The translations under genes and the position numbers were made by a program. This document shows, piece by piece, positions 25,942-35,149 of a stretch of DNA of 64,000 nucleotides (positions are counted from its first letter, which is position 1; every line of letters starts with the position of its first letter). The notes under the pieces are model-generated. The model searched no databases. It saw nothing but the letters and a program-made list of their open reading frames with translations, and was not told where the DNA came from. This DNA comes from Proteiniclasticum sp. (GTDB lineage Bacteria > Bacillota > Clostridia > Clostridiales > Clostridiaceae), in the NCBI RefSeq assembly GCF_003514505.1, contig NZ_DOPX01000026.1:186001-250000 (forward strand), in the 5' to 3' direction.

Positions 25942-26556
25942 CTATAATCCCCGTTTTCTTCTGCGGTATCTGTAATCGTTGGTTCCCCAAGGATATCTAA
26001 GAATATGCACCTTCCCTGTATCTTTTTCTATGACATGAATACCCTCCACGCCATTAAGATACCATCGGGTCCTTCGCTTTTCTGTCTTGTCCTCCAGATT
26101 GTGTCCTTAGAGATTAAAGTCCTTAGGATCTGCCTCCACATCCTCATAATAGTGGGACAGGTGATAAGTGTACTCTCCAAAATCCAGCACCGCATCCATT
26201 TCATGCAAGGTGCTTTTCTTCACAAGAGGCTGAAGTGCTCTGTATTTGTCATGGTTTCCCATGGTGATGTGAATTTCTTCTGCGGAGGAAAATTCCATGA
26301 TCCGTATGAGTTTCACCACATCATGCAGAAACTCCCCCATGAGATTCTCGTTGTTCTCCAGTTTGATATGGTCGCAAAGATCTCCCGTATGAAGGATCAC
26401 CTGGGGCTTCAATTTCCGTAAGAGGCCTCTTAGGGCTGGATATATGGCGGAAGGGGTATCTGAAATATGAAGAATCAGGTTCTTCTTCCCCAGGAGCTCA
26501 TCTGGAATGTAGATGCGTCCGAAAACGCTGTAGACTTCCTGCTTGAATTTTTTCAT
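25942..26556 (-). pseudogene. Metallophosphoesterase interrupted by an in-frame TAA
   Basis: Translation from ATG 26556 gives 149 residues of a calcineurin-like phosphoesterase: HISDTP, LHTGDLCDH and MGNHDKY supply metal ligands, then YHLSHYYED. A TAA at 26109-26107 stops it directly before GHN, where the family's final G-H metal motif is expected. The same frame stays open for 54 more codons (YLNGVEGIHVIEKDTGKV, then LRYPWGTNDYRYRRRK) to a TAG at 25944-25942. The extension looks like the missing C-terminal strands, so one base change (a TAC/TAT tyrosine codon to TAA) probably broke the gene, or it is a sequencing error. Confidence 0.72.
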
Positions 26557-26670
26557 GATACACTCCTTTTTATATTATTCCTCTTTCATCATAGCATAGG
26601 AGAAAGCACTTACAAGAAAAAAAAGAACGCCCTTCCTTATGAACATTTCTTGATTCTGTAACCATGCCCC

Positions 26671-26702
26671 AAAAAATGAAAAGACAGCTTCTGCTGCCTC
26701 TT
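26671..26702 (-). terminator. Terminator of the alpha-amylase gene
   Basis: AAAAGACAGC (26679-26688) pairs, with G-U pairs, with GCTGCCTCTT (26693-26702) around TTCT; the minus strand continues into ATTTTTT. Confidence 0.65.
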
Positions 26703-26711
26703 CTTCGCTAT

Positions 26712-28172
26712 TTAAACCAGTTCCAGGCCATCTCTCAGCCACACACTGATGGAAGCTTTTTCTGCCGGAAAGTCTCCGTAACCTTCCCCATCAATTTCCA
26801 CCTTGTCTTCACAGTTTCCCGTATAGTCCGCAAAGATCACGCCCTTAAACTCTTCTCCCATATGCATGCGGATGGTCTTTTTCTCAAAAAGGGAAATCAC
26901 CACTGCCATCTTCTCCGGATGTTCTTCGTCTCCATGTCTGACCCAGCCAATGAGATCCCTGTCGGTAAAATAGTTTTCTTCATCCCCATAGACAAAGGAT
27001 TTTCTCAGTATGCAGAGCTTGTCTATTTTTTCTTTCATCGGTTCGATCATATACGGACCGCCAATGCCATAGTAGTCTCCGTAAAATACAGTCGGATAAC
27101 CATCCCGTCTTAATAAAATGAGACCATAGGCCATTTCCTTGAACCAGGGCTCCACATAAGACTCCAGCGCCTGGCCAGGTTCTGAATCATGATTGTCCAC
27201 AAAGGTGACACTCATGGGCGGGTTCACCTTGGTCACAGTGCCGTCGAAGACTTTGCGAAGATCAAAGTCTTCCGGATTTTTGGATATGGAGAACAGATTG
27301 AAGTGGAGGGCCACATCAAAAAGGTCCATCTGAAATCGGGTGTTCTTCATGAATTTTTCTTTGTTCTCAATACTGTAATCCCAGTATTCTCCCAAAAGAT
27401 AGAAGTCTTTTCCTTTTCTCTCATGGATTTTTTCAGCGAACATCTCCAGAAATTCATCGTCGATGTGCTTTACGGCGTCAAAACGGATTCCGTCAATGTT
27501 CAGTTCGTCGATGAACCAGTAGATCCAGTTCAGAAGTTCCTCCTTCACCTCAGGATGGGCATGATCGATGTCTGCAAACATCAGGTAGTCATAATTTCCA
27601 TTGTCGTGGGATACACCCCAGTTCCACCCTTTGTTCTCTCCTAAAATCCTGAAGATGCCTTTTTCTCCCGTGAGGGTGTCCAGGTCCACTCCACTGAAAT
27701 GATGGTGGTGCCAGGTGAAATCAGAATACTTTCCTTTTCTTCCAGGAAAGTCAAACCCTGTCCATGCCTTGATGGTCCTGGGCTCCTCGATGTCCTTCAT
27801 GCGGTCGTTCTGATCCACTTTTACTGCTTCAAATTCCTCTTCGAAATCTGCCGCGGCTTTATGATTCAGCACCACGTCCGCATAGACCTGCATGCCCTCT
27901 GCATGAATGGCTTCGATGAGATCCAACAGTTCTTCTTTGGTCCCATATTTGGTTCGAATAGACCCCTTCTGGTCAAACTCACCCAAATCATAGAGATCAT
28001 AAATCCCATAGCCCGTATCTTCGGGGCTTGTGGCTTTGCATACTGGCGGAAGCCAGATGGCTGTCACTCCAATTCTCTTCAGGTCCACCAATTTCTTTTT
28101 TAGATCCTTGTAATAATTTTCCTCTGCAGGCAGATACCATTCAAACCCTTGAAAAAGAAGTCCGTTCACCAA
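26712..28172 (-). CDS. Cytoplasmic alpha-amylase (GH13)
   Basis: A 486-residue GH13 enzyme close to E. coli AmyA and Bacillus liquefying amylases but with no signal peptide. Conserved regions: FQGFEWYLPAEENYY, DVVLNHKAAAD, GIRFDAVKHI (nucleophile Asp), LLGEYWDY (acid/base Glu) and FVDNHDSEPGQ (Asp). It cleaves internal alpha-1,4 bonds of maltodextrin or glycogen inside the cell. The start is probably TTG 28172 with GAGG nine bases upstream; GTG 28169 is the alternative. Its products would suit the alpha-glucosidase encoded 12 kb away. Confidence 0.93.
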   Translation of the reverse strand: MVNGLLFQGFEWYLPAEENYYKDLKKKLVDLKRIGVTAIWLPPVCKATSPEDTGYGIYDLYDLGEFDQKGSIRTKYGTKEELLDLIEAIHAEGMQVYADVVLNHKAAADFEEEFEAVKVDQNDRMKDIEEPRTIKAWTGFDFPGRKGKYSDFTWHHHHFSGVDLDTLTGEKGIFRILGENKGWNWGVSHDNGNYDYLMFADIDHAHPEVKEELLNWIYWFIDELNIDGIRFDAVKHIDDEFLEMFAEKIHERKGKDFYLLGEYWDYSIENKEKFMKNTRFQMDLFDVALHFNLFSISKNPEDFDLRKVFDGTVTKVNPPMSVTFVDNHDSEPGQALESYVEPWFKEMAYGLILLRRDGYPTVFYGDYYGIGGPYMIEPMKEKIDKLCILRKSFVYGDEENYFTDRDLIGWVRHGDEEHPEKMAVVISLFEKKTIRMHMGEEFKGVIFADYTGNCEDKVEIDGEGYGDFPAEKASISVWLRDGLELV

Positions 28173-28233
28173 AATTAAACACCTCTATTCATCTTCTTTT
28201 GATTCCATATTTCTTCATTATACAGTCTAATTG

Positions 28234-29823
28234 TTATTTAACTCTGAACGTAGTTGGGGCTTTTTTGTAAACAAACAGCACCGCTGCCGCCACATAGAAA
28301 ATGGATACTAAGATGATCACTGGAAGCATCCACTGGGCTGGAGCATCAATTTGAATGGCCAAATAGGACAAGAGATAGACCAGTCCATTGATGATATTGA
28401 ATATAGGACTCTTCACTTCCATGGAAGAGGTGTAGGGCTGAAAAACATAGTACATGAAAAGGTAGTGCACCGAGAAGAATATGGACAGTGTCAGCACCAT
28501 GGCCATCAGCGGAAGAATTTCACCATAATCTTTCCGGTCGGAGAGTGCAGTGAAAAGAAAGAGTCCAAACAGGAGAATTCCTGTGGGAATCAGATTCCCT
28601 AGAACAATTCTTTTCAGCCGCAGGGAGAACATGCTAAGGAGCGCTTTAGGCTCTCTGTAAAATCCATACCGGAGCATAAAGAGATCACAGTTGTAGAACA
28701 TGGCTTTGGTCTCCCGGTTGGAATTGGTCAGCATATACATGACAAAGATCATCATGGTGTAGTTTTTCGAAAGCTCTGGTCCCATACCATTCATAAGATC
28801 TGGATCCACAAACAGATACAGAAGGAAGAGACCCACGAAGACAGCGGCAACTAAAATAGACTTCACAAGAATGGGCTTTCTGAAAAAGCGCCGGTGTCTT
28901 TTGAAAAAAAGTGCATTGAGGTAAGCAAAGCCTTCCTTTTCTACACCTTCCACGGGAAGAAGATCCTCTTCCCTGAAATCCTTGTCCCGCATCTTCACAT
29001 CCGCCACCATGGCTTCTTTCATTGCATTCTGAAGCTTATTCATCTTCTCATAGCTCGTCACATGATTCATAGCCTCTATGTAATAGTCATATCGCACAAT
29101 ATAGCGCAGGGAAAATATTGCCATCATAATAAGCGCTGCCCCAAACAGTGGATGCTTAAGGAGCAGTCCTCCGTCCAATTCAGGAAGGAAGAAATATAGA
29201 AGGTATCCACCCGCCATCACCGCAAGGAGAAGACCTATAAGCACAGCATTATGTTCTTCTAAGAGAAACCGTCTTTTTTTGAAGAGATAAAGGTGCAGTG
29301 CCTCAGCCGCGAACCCCATGAGGGTGGCTGCCCCTGATAGAACCAGCGCTTCCAGGGGACTCTTAAAAACGCTTCCTGTGAGAAGAAGAAGCCCTATGCT
29401 TCGCCCCACCAGTTTGAAACTTTCTTTCTTCACGAGATATGCCAAGGCGTACTCTCTGGAATCCATCTTCAGCTCTTTCAGAAGAATGAACTTCGTCTGG
29501 GTCAGTTCCAGAAGGTAGGGAAGCAAAAGCCTCATGAGAAAATAGAGAAAAAGAACCAGCGTCAAGGGCTTCGCATCCAGCTCGTCCAAAAACAGTCCGG
29601 GAACCAGAAGCGCCCCCAGCGCAAGAAGCACTCCTTTCAGGCTGCTCCATATAAGCTGATAAAGAAAGGCAAGCACACCCAACCCTTCCTTCAGGGTGAA
29701 AAATCCGTAATGACCTCTATTGGCCATTTTTCTCACGAGGGGCAGCTTCCGGATAAAATAAACAAGTCCGTTGATGAAGATAGAGGTCTCCAGCTTCATC
29801 ATGAGAAGAATCTTATGCCCCAT
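28234..29823 (-). CDS. ABC transporter permease, large
   Basis: A 529-residue polytopic protein with about twelve helices arranged as two six-helix halves around a cytosolic loop (AMKEAMVADVKMRDKDFREE). No family motif is clear. It is identified as a permease because its ATG overlaps the last codons of the ATPase gene by eleven bases and its ribosome site (GGAGGAG) lies inside that gene. Substrate unknown; exporters of this size accompany bacteriocin immunity or lipid-active compounds in Bacillota. Confidence 0.75.
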   Translation of the reverse strand: MGHKILLMMKLETSIFINGLVYFIRKLPLVRKMANRGHYGFFTLKEGLGVLAFLYQLIWSSLKGVLLALGALLVPGLFLDELDAKPLTLVLFLYFLMRLLLPYLLELTQTKFILLKELKMDSREYALAYLVKKESFKLVGRSIGLLLLTGSVFKSPLEALVLSGAATLMGFAAEALHLYLFKKRRFLLEEHNAVLIGLLLAVMAGGYLLYFFLPELDGGLLLKHPLFGAALIMMAIFSLRYIVRYDYYIEAMNHVTSYEKMNKLQNAMKEAMVADVKMRDKDFREEDLLPVEGVEKEGFAYLNALFFKRHRRFFRKPILVKSILVAAVFVGLFLLYLFVDPDLMNGMGPELSKNYTMMIFVMYMLTNSNRETKAMFYNCDLFMLRYGFYREPKALLSMFSLRLKRIVLGNLIPTGILLFGLFLFTALSDRKDYGEILPLMAMVLTLSIFFSVHYLFMYYVFQPYTSSMEVKSPIFNIINGLVYLLSYLAIQIDAPAQWMLPVIILVSIFYVAAAVLFVYKKAPTTFRVK

Positions 29824-30523
29824 GGCTCTCCTCCTTCAGCAGACGGATGATCTCTTCCTCGAAGGTCTCATCTCCCAGTCTATCATGATCCAGCATGGAC
29901 ATCTTTCCATCATGAAGAATGGCAATCTCATCACAAAGATCCGTGGCCAGCTGAAGAATGTGGGTGGAAAAAATGATGATATGGTCTTCTCTGATGCTTT
30001 TGAGAAGCTTCTTCATCTCCAGTGCCACCACCACATCCAAAGAAGTCAGGGGTTCATCCAGAAGAATCACCATGGGTTTTGCAATGAGAAAAAGAAGCAT
30101 CTGAATCTTGTTCTTCATGCCATGGGAGTACCCCTTCATAAGCCTGTGCCGGTCTTCTTTCTCAAACTGGATAAGATCAAAATATGTGTCAATAGGATGG
30201 AGATGGTCCAGATCATTTTTATGAAGATCCACAAAAAACTTGATGAACTCGTATCCTGTGAGAAAATCCGGGAGCACAGGAGTGGAGTAGACATAGGAGA
30301 GATCCTTGGGTCTGATGGGTCTTTCCTCCTCCTGTACGGTCAAATATGCTTTTCCCTCTTCCGCTTTGATTTCATCTGCCAAAATATTGAAGAGCGTTGT
30401 TTTTCCCGCTCCGTTCCTGCCTAAAAGTCCATAGATTTTCCCTTTTTCAAAGGTGAAATCCAGCCCTTTCAGTACCTCTTTCCCATCAAAGGATTTTTTA
30501 ATACCAGCAAGTCTCAGTTCCAT
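29813..30523 (-). CDS. ABC transporter ATP-binding protein
   Basis: A 236-residue ATPase: Walker A LLGRNGAGKTTLF, Q-loop region near LSYVYSTP, an ABC signature degenerated to GYSHGMKNK (normally LSGGQ), Walker B VILLDEPLTSLD and the switch His in FSTHIL. It powers the permease encoded next, with which it overlaps. The weak signature sequence is common in small ABC-2-type exporters. GAAAGGATG lies before the ATG at 30523. Confidence 0.92.
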   Translation of the reverse strand: MELRLAGIKKSFDGKEVLKGLDFTFEKGKIYGLLGRNGAGKTTLFNILADEIKAEEGKAYLTVQEEERPIRPKDLSYVYSTPVLPDFLTGYEFIKFFVDLHKNDLDHLHPIDTYFDLIQFEKEDRHRLMKGYSHGMKNKIQMLLFLIAKPMVILLDEPLTSLDVVVALEMKKLLKSIREDHIIIFSTHILQLATDLCDEIAILHDGKMSMLDHDRLGDETFEEEIIRLLKEESHGA

Positions 30524-30726
30524 TCTGTCTACATCCTTTCATCATAAATCATAGTCGTTATGCGGTATATTATACCATATAAAATGATAATTTAAACATC
30601 TTTATTGTTTTTTTTGCATTCTTTGTCTGATATTTTCCCATCAATCCATACTTATCATACTTTGTTGCACCGGATGTTTCAATATCATTCCGATAAGCCT
30701 CCTAAATCTCTCAACGCACCAGATAT

Positions 30727-30767
30727 AAAAAGTGGAAGAATCCACATAGAGACCCTTCCACTTTTTT
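30727..30767. terminator. Terminator of the DUF4825 gene
   Basis: AAAAAGTGGAAG (30727-30738) pairs with CTTCCACTTTTT (30755-30766). Both strands have T-runs; on the minus strand it ends the gene at 30804. The rest of the 280-base gap (30524-30803) is AT-rich with no gene seen. Confidence 0.85.
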
Positions 30768-30803
30768 CTTTTTCTTATATCATCATGCATTATCTCCTGA
30801 ACT

Positions 30804-31742
30804 TCAGCGGAGGAAGAGATCTTCCCGGGACAGAATATTTTCCAGGGGACCATACTTTACTGTCAGTTCTTCTCTTGTGAACTTCAGACTCCCATCATAG
30901 GAACTCTTTTCGAGCTTTCCCTCCGATGGGGCATTCTTCACCTTGAATGTAATTTCATCAGCATTCTCCACCAGGGAGAGCAGCACCAGGGCGTTTTTCT
31001 CCATGACCCTATAGATCTCATTCATAGGCTCGGCTTCAGGATACTGAAGAAGATTCGTCAGTTCTACTTTTGGTTCATAGTATACTGTAATGCCATAAGG
31101 TTCTTTTTCTGTCTCCAAGGAGATATATCTTTGTACGTAGCCACTGCCTGGAAGTGGAAGAGCTGAAACAATTTCTGAAACCTTACTTGCATTCCCCACA
31201 TAGGGAGTTTTCAGTGTGCGCAGTTTCTCCACATCATATTCCACCACGTCCACCTGCACTTCCAGGCCATACACTACATCTCCTTTCTCCAGATAGTCCA
31301 CCTGGAGACTGTACACAAAAGTGCCACTGTTTTCTGGTATAGTAATCACCGCTGCATCACCATGAATGGTGAAATCCAGCTTTACTTCAGTTTCCGGCTT
31401 TCCCTTCTCACTGACTGCAGCGGAGATGATTTCATAGGGTACTTTCTCACTTTCCACAAGAGGCGTCAGATAGAGTCTTTGACCGCTGCTTGCTGTGATT
31501 CTGCTTTCTTCTGTATAGGTAAAATTCGCCGGATGATCGCTGTCTGCGATGACACTGCGTCCTAATGATCTCCATTCATAGGTGCCCATCTGTGCTTCTT
31601 TCTGCATCTCATCACTGAGAAATGCCCTCAGCTCCGGTGGCTTTGTCGCCATCTGGCTTTGCAGTTCTGTATAGAGATAAATCCCTCCCAGTACCGCTAA
31701 AATGAGGACCATATATACAATACCTCTTCTGTTTCCTCTCAT
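30804..31742 (-). CDS. Membrane-anchored protein with DUF4825-like domain
   Basis: 312 residues: a basic N-terminus, one helix (GIVYMVLILAVLGGIYLY) that anchors the protein, then an extracytoplasmic beta-rich region. The C-terminal third, from TPYVGNASKVSEIVSALPLP through GITVYYEPK, resembles the DUF4825 domain found with BlaR1/MecR1-type sensors. No such sensor lies nearby. Role unknown, envelope location likely. AGGAGG precedes the ATG. Confidence 0.68.
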   Translation of the reverse strand: MRGNRRGIVYMVLILAVLGGIYLYTELQSQMATKPPELRAFLSDEMQKEAQMGTYEWRSLGRSVIADSDHPANFTYTEESRITASSGQRLYLTPLVESEKVPYEIISAAVSEKGKPETEVKLDFTIHGDAAVITIPENSGTFVYSLQVDYLEKGDVVYGLEVQVDVVEYDVEKLRTLKTPYVGNASKVSEIVSALPLPGSGYVQRYISLETEKEPYGITVYYEPKVELTNLLQYPEAEPMNEIYRVMEKNALVLLSLVENADEITFKVKNAPSEGKLEKSSYDGSLKFTREELTVKYGPLENILSREDLFLR

Positions 31743-31953
31743 TTAGCTATCCTCCTATTTTCTGTCCTTGTTTTAGTATATCTGTAAAGAATGAAGTGGA
31801 CCAAAGAATTCCCTTAAGATTTTCTAAACCTATGGCGCATCGAGTTCATACCGTTTTCAGATATTCCTCTACTTAGGACAAAATTAACGTCTTGTTTACG
31901 GTTTCCCTTGCTTCCTGTGATAAAATAGATGTAACTTTCAAAAAGGAGATCAA

Positions 31954-32292
31954 GTGTCTATGACTGAACAGGAACTACTGGAAACGGGATACCGGAAATA
32001 CCACGGCGATAAACTCGATATCTATTTCAAGCGCTCCCTATGCACACACTCCAGGGTTTGCCTGAAGGGCAGTCCAAAGGTTTTTAATGTGAGAAACCGC
32101 CCTTGGATTGACCAAAGAGAAGAACCGGATCTCAAAAAACTCATTGCGGTGCTGGACGCATGTCCAACCAAAGCACTGCGGTATATCGCACACAAGGAGG
32201 AAGAAAAATGGAACTCAAACAAGGAGAAGGCAGGCTTTATCTTCATACTGAAGAAGATATGGAGGCAGGTGAGATCATTTATGAGGAGTTAG
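31954..32292 (+). CDS. Mono-cluster [4Fe-4S] protein (YjdI-like, Fer4_19)
   Basis: 112 residues. The first 80 match the divergent mono-cluster ferredoxin family: SLCTHSRVCLKGSPKVFN, RPWID and DACPTKALRY. GTG 31954 has AAGGAG five bases upstream; ATG 31960 is an alternative. After about residue 84 the sequence turns basic and continues 85 bases into the next gene in another frame, so the last 30 residues are probably a read-past tail rather than part of the fold. It pairs with the acetyltransferase as yjdI-yjdJ do in E. coli. Confidence 0.8.
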   Translation: MSMTEQELLETGYRKYHGDKLDIYFKRSLCTHSRVCLKGSPKVFNVRNRPWIDQREEPDLKKLIAVLDACPTKALRYIAHKEEEKWNSNKEKAGFIFILKKIWRQVRSFMRS

Positions 32293-32483
32293 GAAATGAG
32301 CTTCTCATCATCAAGCATACCTACACCCACGATGGATTCCAGGGACAGGGAGTGGGAAAGAAGCTTCTGAACGGTATGGTAGAAAAAGCCAGAACAGAAG
32401 GAAAAAAGATCCGTCCCATCTGCGAATTCGCCAAGGCTGTCATGGAGAAAAATGAAATCTACCATGATGTGCTGGAAAAATAG
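32208..32483 (+). CDS. YjdJ-like GNAT-family acetyltransferase
   Basis: 91 residues, a minimal GNAT domain of the YjdJ group: YTHDGFQGQGVGKKLLNGMV binding acetyl-CoA, then IRPICEFAKAVMEKN. Start at ATG 32208 after AGGAGGAAG. The gene overlaps the YjdI-like gene by 85 bases in a different frame. The conserved pairing with a [4Fe-4S] protein suggests a joint function that is not known. Confidence 0.85.
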   Translation: MELKQGEGRLYLHTEEDMEAGEIIYEELGNELLIIKHTYTHDGFQGQGVGKKLLNGMVEKARTEGKKIRPICEFAKAVMEKNEIYHDVLEK

Positions 32484-32515
32484 GAACAGACAAGAAGACA
32501 GCAAAGGAGAAGACT

Positions 32516-32758
32516 ATGTGGATTAGAACACAGGACAAGAAAGAACTTGTAAAAGTCATAAGAGTGTATACATCGCGGATTTTCGGTGAGAAAAAGGGAA
32601 AACACATTCTATGGGGGCAATTTGACGGCACCAATCTATTTGGTGAAAATAAAGCAACCCTCGGGATCTATCCCACGGAAGAGCTTCTTATGGAAGAGCT
32701 CGCTCTCATTGAGTCTGTTCTGAAAGAGAATCCAGACGGATTCTATGAAATGAGATAA
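32516..32758 (+). CDS. Small conserved-type hypothetical protein (80 aa)
   Basis: A short soluble protein: MWIRTQDKKELVKVIRVYTS at the start, an ILWGQFDG strand and a C-terminal helix (EELLMEELALIESVLKE). Proteins beginning M-W-I-R-T/S-Q are common in Bacillota but have no known role. AAAGGAG six bases before the ATG and a strong terminator directly after the stop make it the last gene of the YjdI-YjdJ transcript. Confidence 0.75.
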   Translation: MWIRTQDKKELVKVIRVYTSRIFGEKKGKHILWGQFDGTNLFGENKATLGIYPTEELLMEELALIESVLKENPDGFYEMR

Positions 32759-32760
32759 AA

Positions 32761-32806
32761 AACCAGGTAACCTTTTGCACATCACTTTGCATGGTTACCT
32801 GGTTTT
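32761..32806 (+). terminator. Intrinsic terminator of the YjdI-YjdJ operon
   Basis: AACCAGGTAACC pairs perfectly with GGTTACCTGGTT, followed by TTTT; loop of about 20 bases containing a smaller TGCA-based pairing. Confidence 0.9.
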
Positions 32807-32895
32807 AATTTTATTTGTTTTTCTGAAGAAGCGTTTATGACACCCATTCCCTTGATCTTTGTCTCATCGCCCTTTATCTATTTCTAATTCAATGT

Positions 32896-34545
32896 CTATT
32901 TTTTCTTCATCTTTAAATAACGGAGATACGTTTTGTGGCCACCGGACAAGTTGTAGACGTGCTCCACCCCACTGTTGAGAAAGATATTCTGCACCGCATT
33001 ACCCGTGGTGCCTTTATTGCAGTAGGTCACAGTGATGGTATCCTTCTCCAGGTCTTTCGCAAAGGCTCTTGCAGCACTATGCGGCACGTTTATGGCATTC
33101 TCCACATGACTGGCTTCATACTGCTTTACCACTCTGGCATCTACAATCCTCACCTTTTTTCCTGAAGATGCAAGTTCATCCAGCTCTTTGATTGTCATAA
33201 CAGGTCGATTGCCATAAATGGCATTTTCCTGGATCATCCCGGTATACATCACAGGATCTTTTGTTGTTGAAAAAGGTGGTGCATAGGCAAGATCCAAATG
33301 AACAAGATCCTGAACCTTCGCACCAAAGGTGATCAGTGCTGCGAACACATCCACCCTCTTGTCTACCCCTTCGGGTCCAATGATCTGTACCCCAAGGAGC
33401 CGTCCATCTTTTTTATCTGCAACGGACTTGATGACCATTTCTTTACCGCCCATATATTCCGGACGGTTTGGCTTGATGTTGTGACTGACTGAAATTTCAT
33501 ACCCTTCTTTCAGCGCTTCTCTTTCTGTAAGCCCTGTTTGTGCCACGGCAAGATCAAAAATCTTATAGATTCCTGTCCCCAGAACGCCTCTAAATTCAAG
33601 GTTCCCTCCTGTGGCATTGTTTCCAGCCATTCTTCCGGTCTTGTTGGCTGTAGAACCCAGAGGTCTGTACACGGGCTTTCCTGTAATACTGTGATACTGT
33701 TCTATACAGTCTCCCGCAGCATAGATATCTGCTACTGACGTTTCCATGAACGGATTCACCTTTATAGCGCCTGTTACGCCAAGTTCAATGCCAGCTTCTT
33801 TCGCAAGCTCCACATTAGGGCGTACACCAGTGGCTACAATGACAAGATCACCCGGGAGCTTGCTTTCGTCAGAAAGGATCACTTCATTCTCAGTGATTTC
33901 CTTTGCTGATTTTCCAGTAATGACCTGCACACCCTTTGCGGCTAAATGTTCTTCTACCAGAATGGCCATATCTGCATCCAGTCCCGGGGATACCTGTGGA
34001 AGAAGCTCCACCATGGTGACATCCATGCTAAGATGCTTCAGGTTCTCAGCCATCTCCAGTCCGATGAAACCTGTACCGATGATCACTGCTTGTTTGGGAC
34101 TGTTGTTGTCGATATACTCCTTGATTCTATACATGTCATTTATGTTTCGCAAACTGAAAACGTGCTTGTTCTTCACACCTGCAATAGGCGGTACAACAGA
34201 ACGTGCTCCTGTGGCTAAAATCAGCTTATCATAGGTGTCTTCAAAAACCTCCGATGTTTCCAGATTCTGAACCTTCAGTATTTTTCTTTCTGCATCGACA
34301 TGTAAAACCTCATAGCCAGTCTTAATATCCACATTATATTTTGATTTAAAGAACTTGGGGTCTCTTGGTGTCAGGTCTTCTCCATTTTCCACTTCTCCGC
34401 CGATGTAATAGGGCATCCCGCATCCAGAATAGGAAATATAGGTATCTTTCTCATAAATGATGATTTCTGCTTCTTCGCTGTTTCTTCTTGCTTTTGCAGC
34501 CGCTGAAGTTCCTGCAGCCACGGCACCAATGATCCGTATTTTCAT
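32896..34545 (-). CDS. CoA-disulfide reductase with C-terminal rhodanese domain
   Basis: A 549-residue flavoprotein of the pyridine nucleotide-disulfide oxidoreductase class III. FAD-binding starts GAVAAGTSAAAKARR; the single active Cys42 is in SYSGCGMPYY; IIGTGFIGLEMAENL binds NAD(P)H; DIYAAGDC closes the FAD site. The last 90 residues are a rhodanese domain with Cys in VTYCNKGTTGN. It probably reduces CoA disulfide, persulfide or polysulfide. It is divergent from the arsR cassette, sharing a 224-base intergenic region, which suggests a role in thiol stress from metalloids. AGGAGAG precedes the ATG. Confidence 0.93.
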   Translation of the reverse strand: MKIRIIGAVAAGTSAAAKARRNSEEAEIIIYEKDTYISYSGCGMPYYIGGEVENGEDLTPRDPKFFKSKYNVDIKTGYEVLHVDAERKILKVQNLETSEVFEDTYDKLILATGARSVVPPIAGVKNKHVFSLRNINDMYRIKEYIDNNSPKQAVIIGTGFIGLEMAENLKHLSMDVTMVELLPQVSPGLDADMAILVEEHLAAKGVQVITGKSAKEITENEVILSDESKLPGDLVIVATGVRPNVELAKEAGIELGVTGAIKVNPFMETSVADIYAAGDCIEQYHSITGKPVYRPLGSTANKTGRMAGNNATGGNLEFRGVLGTGIYKIFDLAVAQTGLTEREALKEGYEISVSHNIKPNRPEYMGGKEMVIKSVADKKDGRLLGVQIIGPEGVDKRVDVFAALITFGAKVQDLVHLDLAYAPPFSTTKDPVMYTGMIQENAIYGNRPVMTIKELDELASSGKKVRIVDARVVKQYEASHVENAINVPHSAARAFAKDLEKDTITVTYCNKGTTGNAVQNIFLNSGVEHVYNLSGGHKTYLRYLKMKKK

Positions 34546-34690
34546 AAAACTCTCCTCTTCTATTTATTAAATTTATACACTTTCATTGTACTAAACTCTT
34601 GTTAACTGGATGTTAATTATGCGGAGAAAATCTGATGAATATTTGATGATCGATGACCTGAACCTCGGAAAAGTTATTTTCTGTCAATCA

Positions 34691-34719
34691 TTGACACGAA
34701 GAAAATCCAAGAGTAATAT
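34691..34719 (+). promoter_or_regulatory. Near-consensus sigma-70-type promoter of the arsR operon
   Basis: TTGACA (34691-34696) and TAATAT (34714-34719) separated by exactly 17 bases, 51 bases upstream of the arsR ATG. The best promoter by eye in the window. Confidence 0.85.
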
Positions 34720-34722
34720 AAT

Positions 34723-34744
34723 CATATTCCCATATGAGAATATG
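34723..34744 (+). promoter_or_regulatory. ArsR operator palindrome
   Basis: A 22-base palindrome, CATATTCCCAT followed by ATGAGAATATG, matching its reverse complement at 20 of 22 positions. It starts three bases after the -10 element, so a bound dimer would cover the transcription start. ArsR/SmtB repressors bind imperfect palindromes of this size. Confidence 0.8.
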
Positions 34745-34769
34745 TGCATTTATGAAAGGACGTGACTCC

Positions 34770-35132
34770 ATGAATGAGCTGACGAATATTTTTAAAACCC
34801 TCTCAGATGAGACCAGACTGAGAATTATGATGCTTCTATACCAAGATGAGCTCTGCGTTTGTGAAATCAGCGGAATTCTCAATGTGCCCCAACCGACGGT
34901 CTCAAAAGGGCTTTCCAAACTTAGAGACCTGAATCTTGTGGTAGATACCAGAAAAGAGAAATTTGTTTATTATAAACTGAGAGCTGACCATGATCTTCTG
35001 AACAGTATTCTTTCAGACATCCTGAACAGCATCGGTCAGTATCCACAGCTTCAGGATGATCAGAGAAATATCGCCACCAAATGGCAGTACAGTGAGTCTG
35101 CTGGTCTTATCAGCAAGAGTTTTACTTTATAG
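34770..35132 (+). CDS. arsR: ArsR/SmtB-family metalloid-responsive repressor
   Basis: A 120-residue winged-helix repressor. LSDETRLRIMMLLYQDELCV leads into CEI, giving the ELCVCE box (Cys29, Cys31), the alpha-3 arsenic(III)/antimony(III) site of classical ArsR. VPQPTVSKGLSKLRDLNLV is the recognition helix. The ATG at 34770 matches the family's N-terminus and follows AAAGGA; the upstream ATGs lie in the operator region. It should repress its own operon through the palindrome at 34723-34744 and release it when metalloid binds. Confidence 0.92.
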   Translation: MNELTNIFKTLSDETRLRIMMLLYQDELCVCEISGILNVPQPTVSKGLSKLRDLNLVVDTRKEKFVYYKLRADHDLLNSILSDILNSIGQYPQLQDDQRNIATKWQYSESAGLISKSFTL

Positions 35133-35149
35133 GATAAAAGGAGATTATT

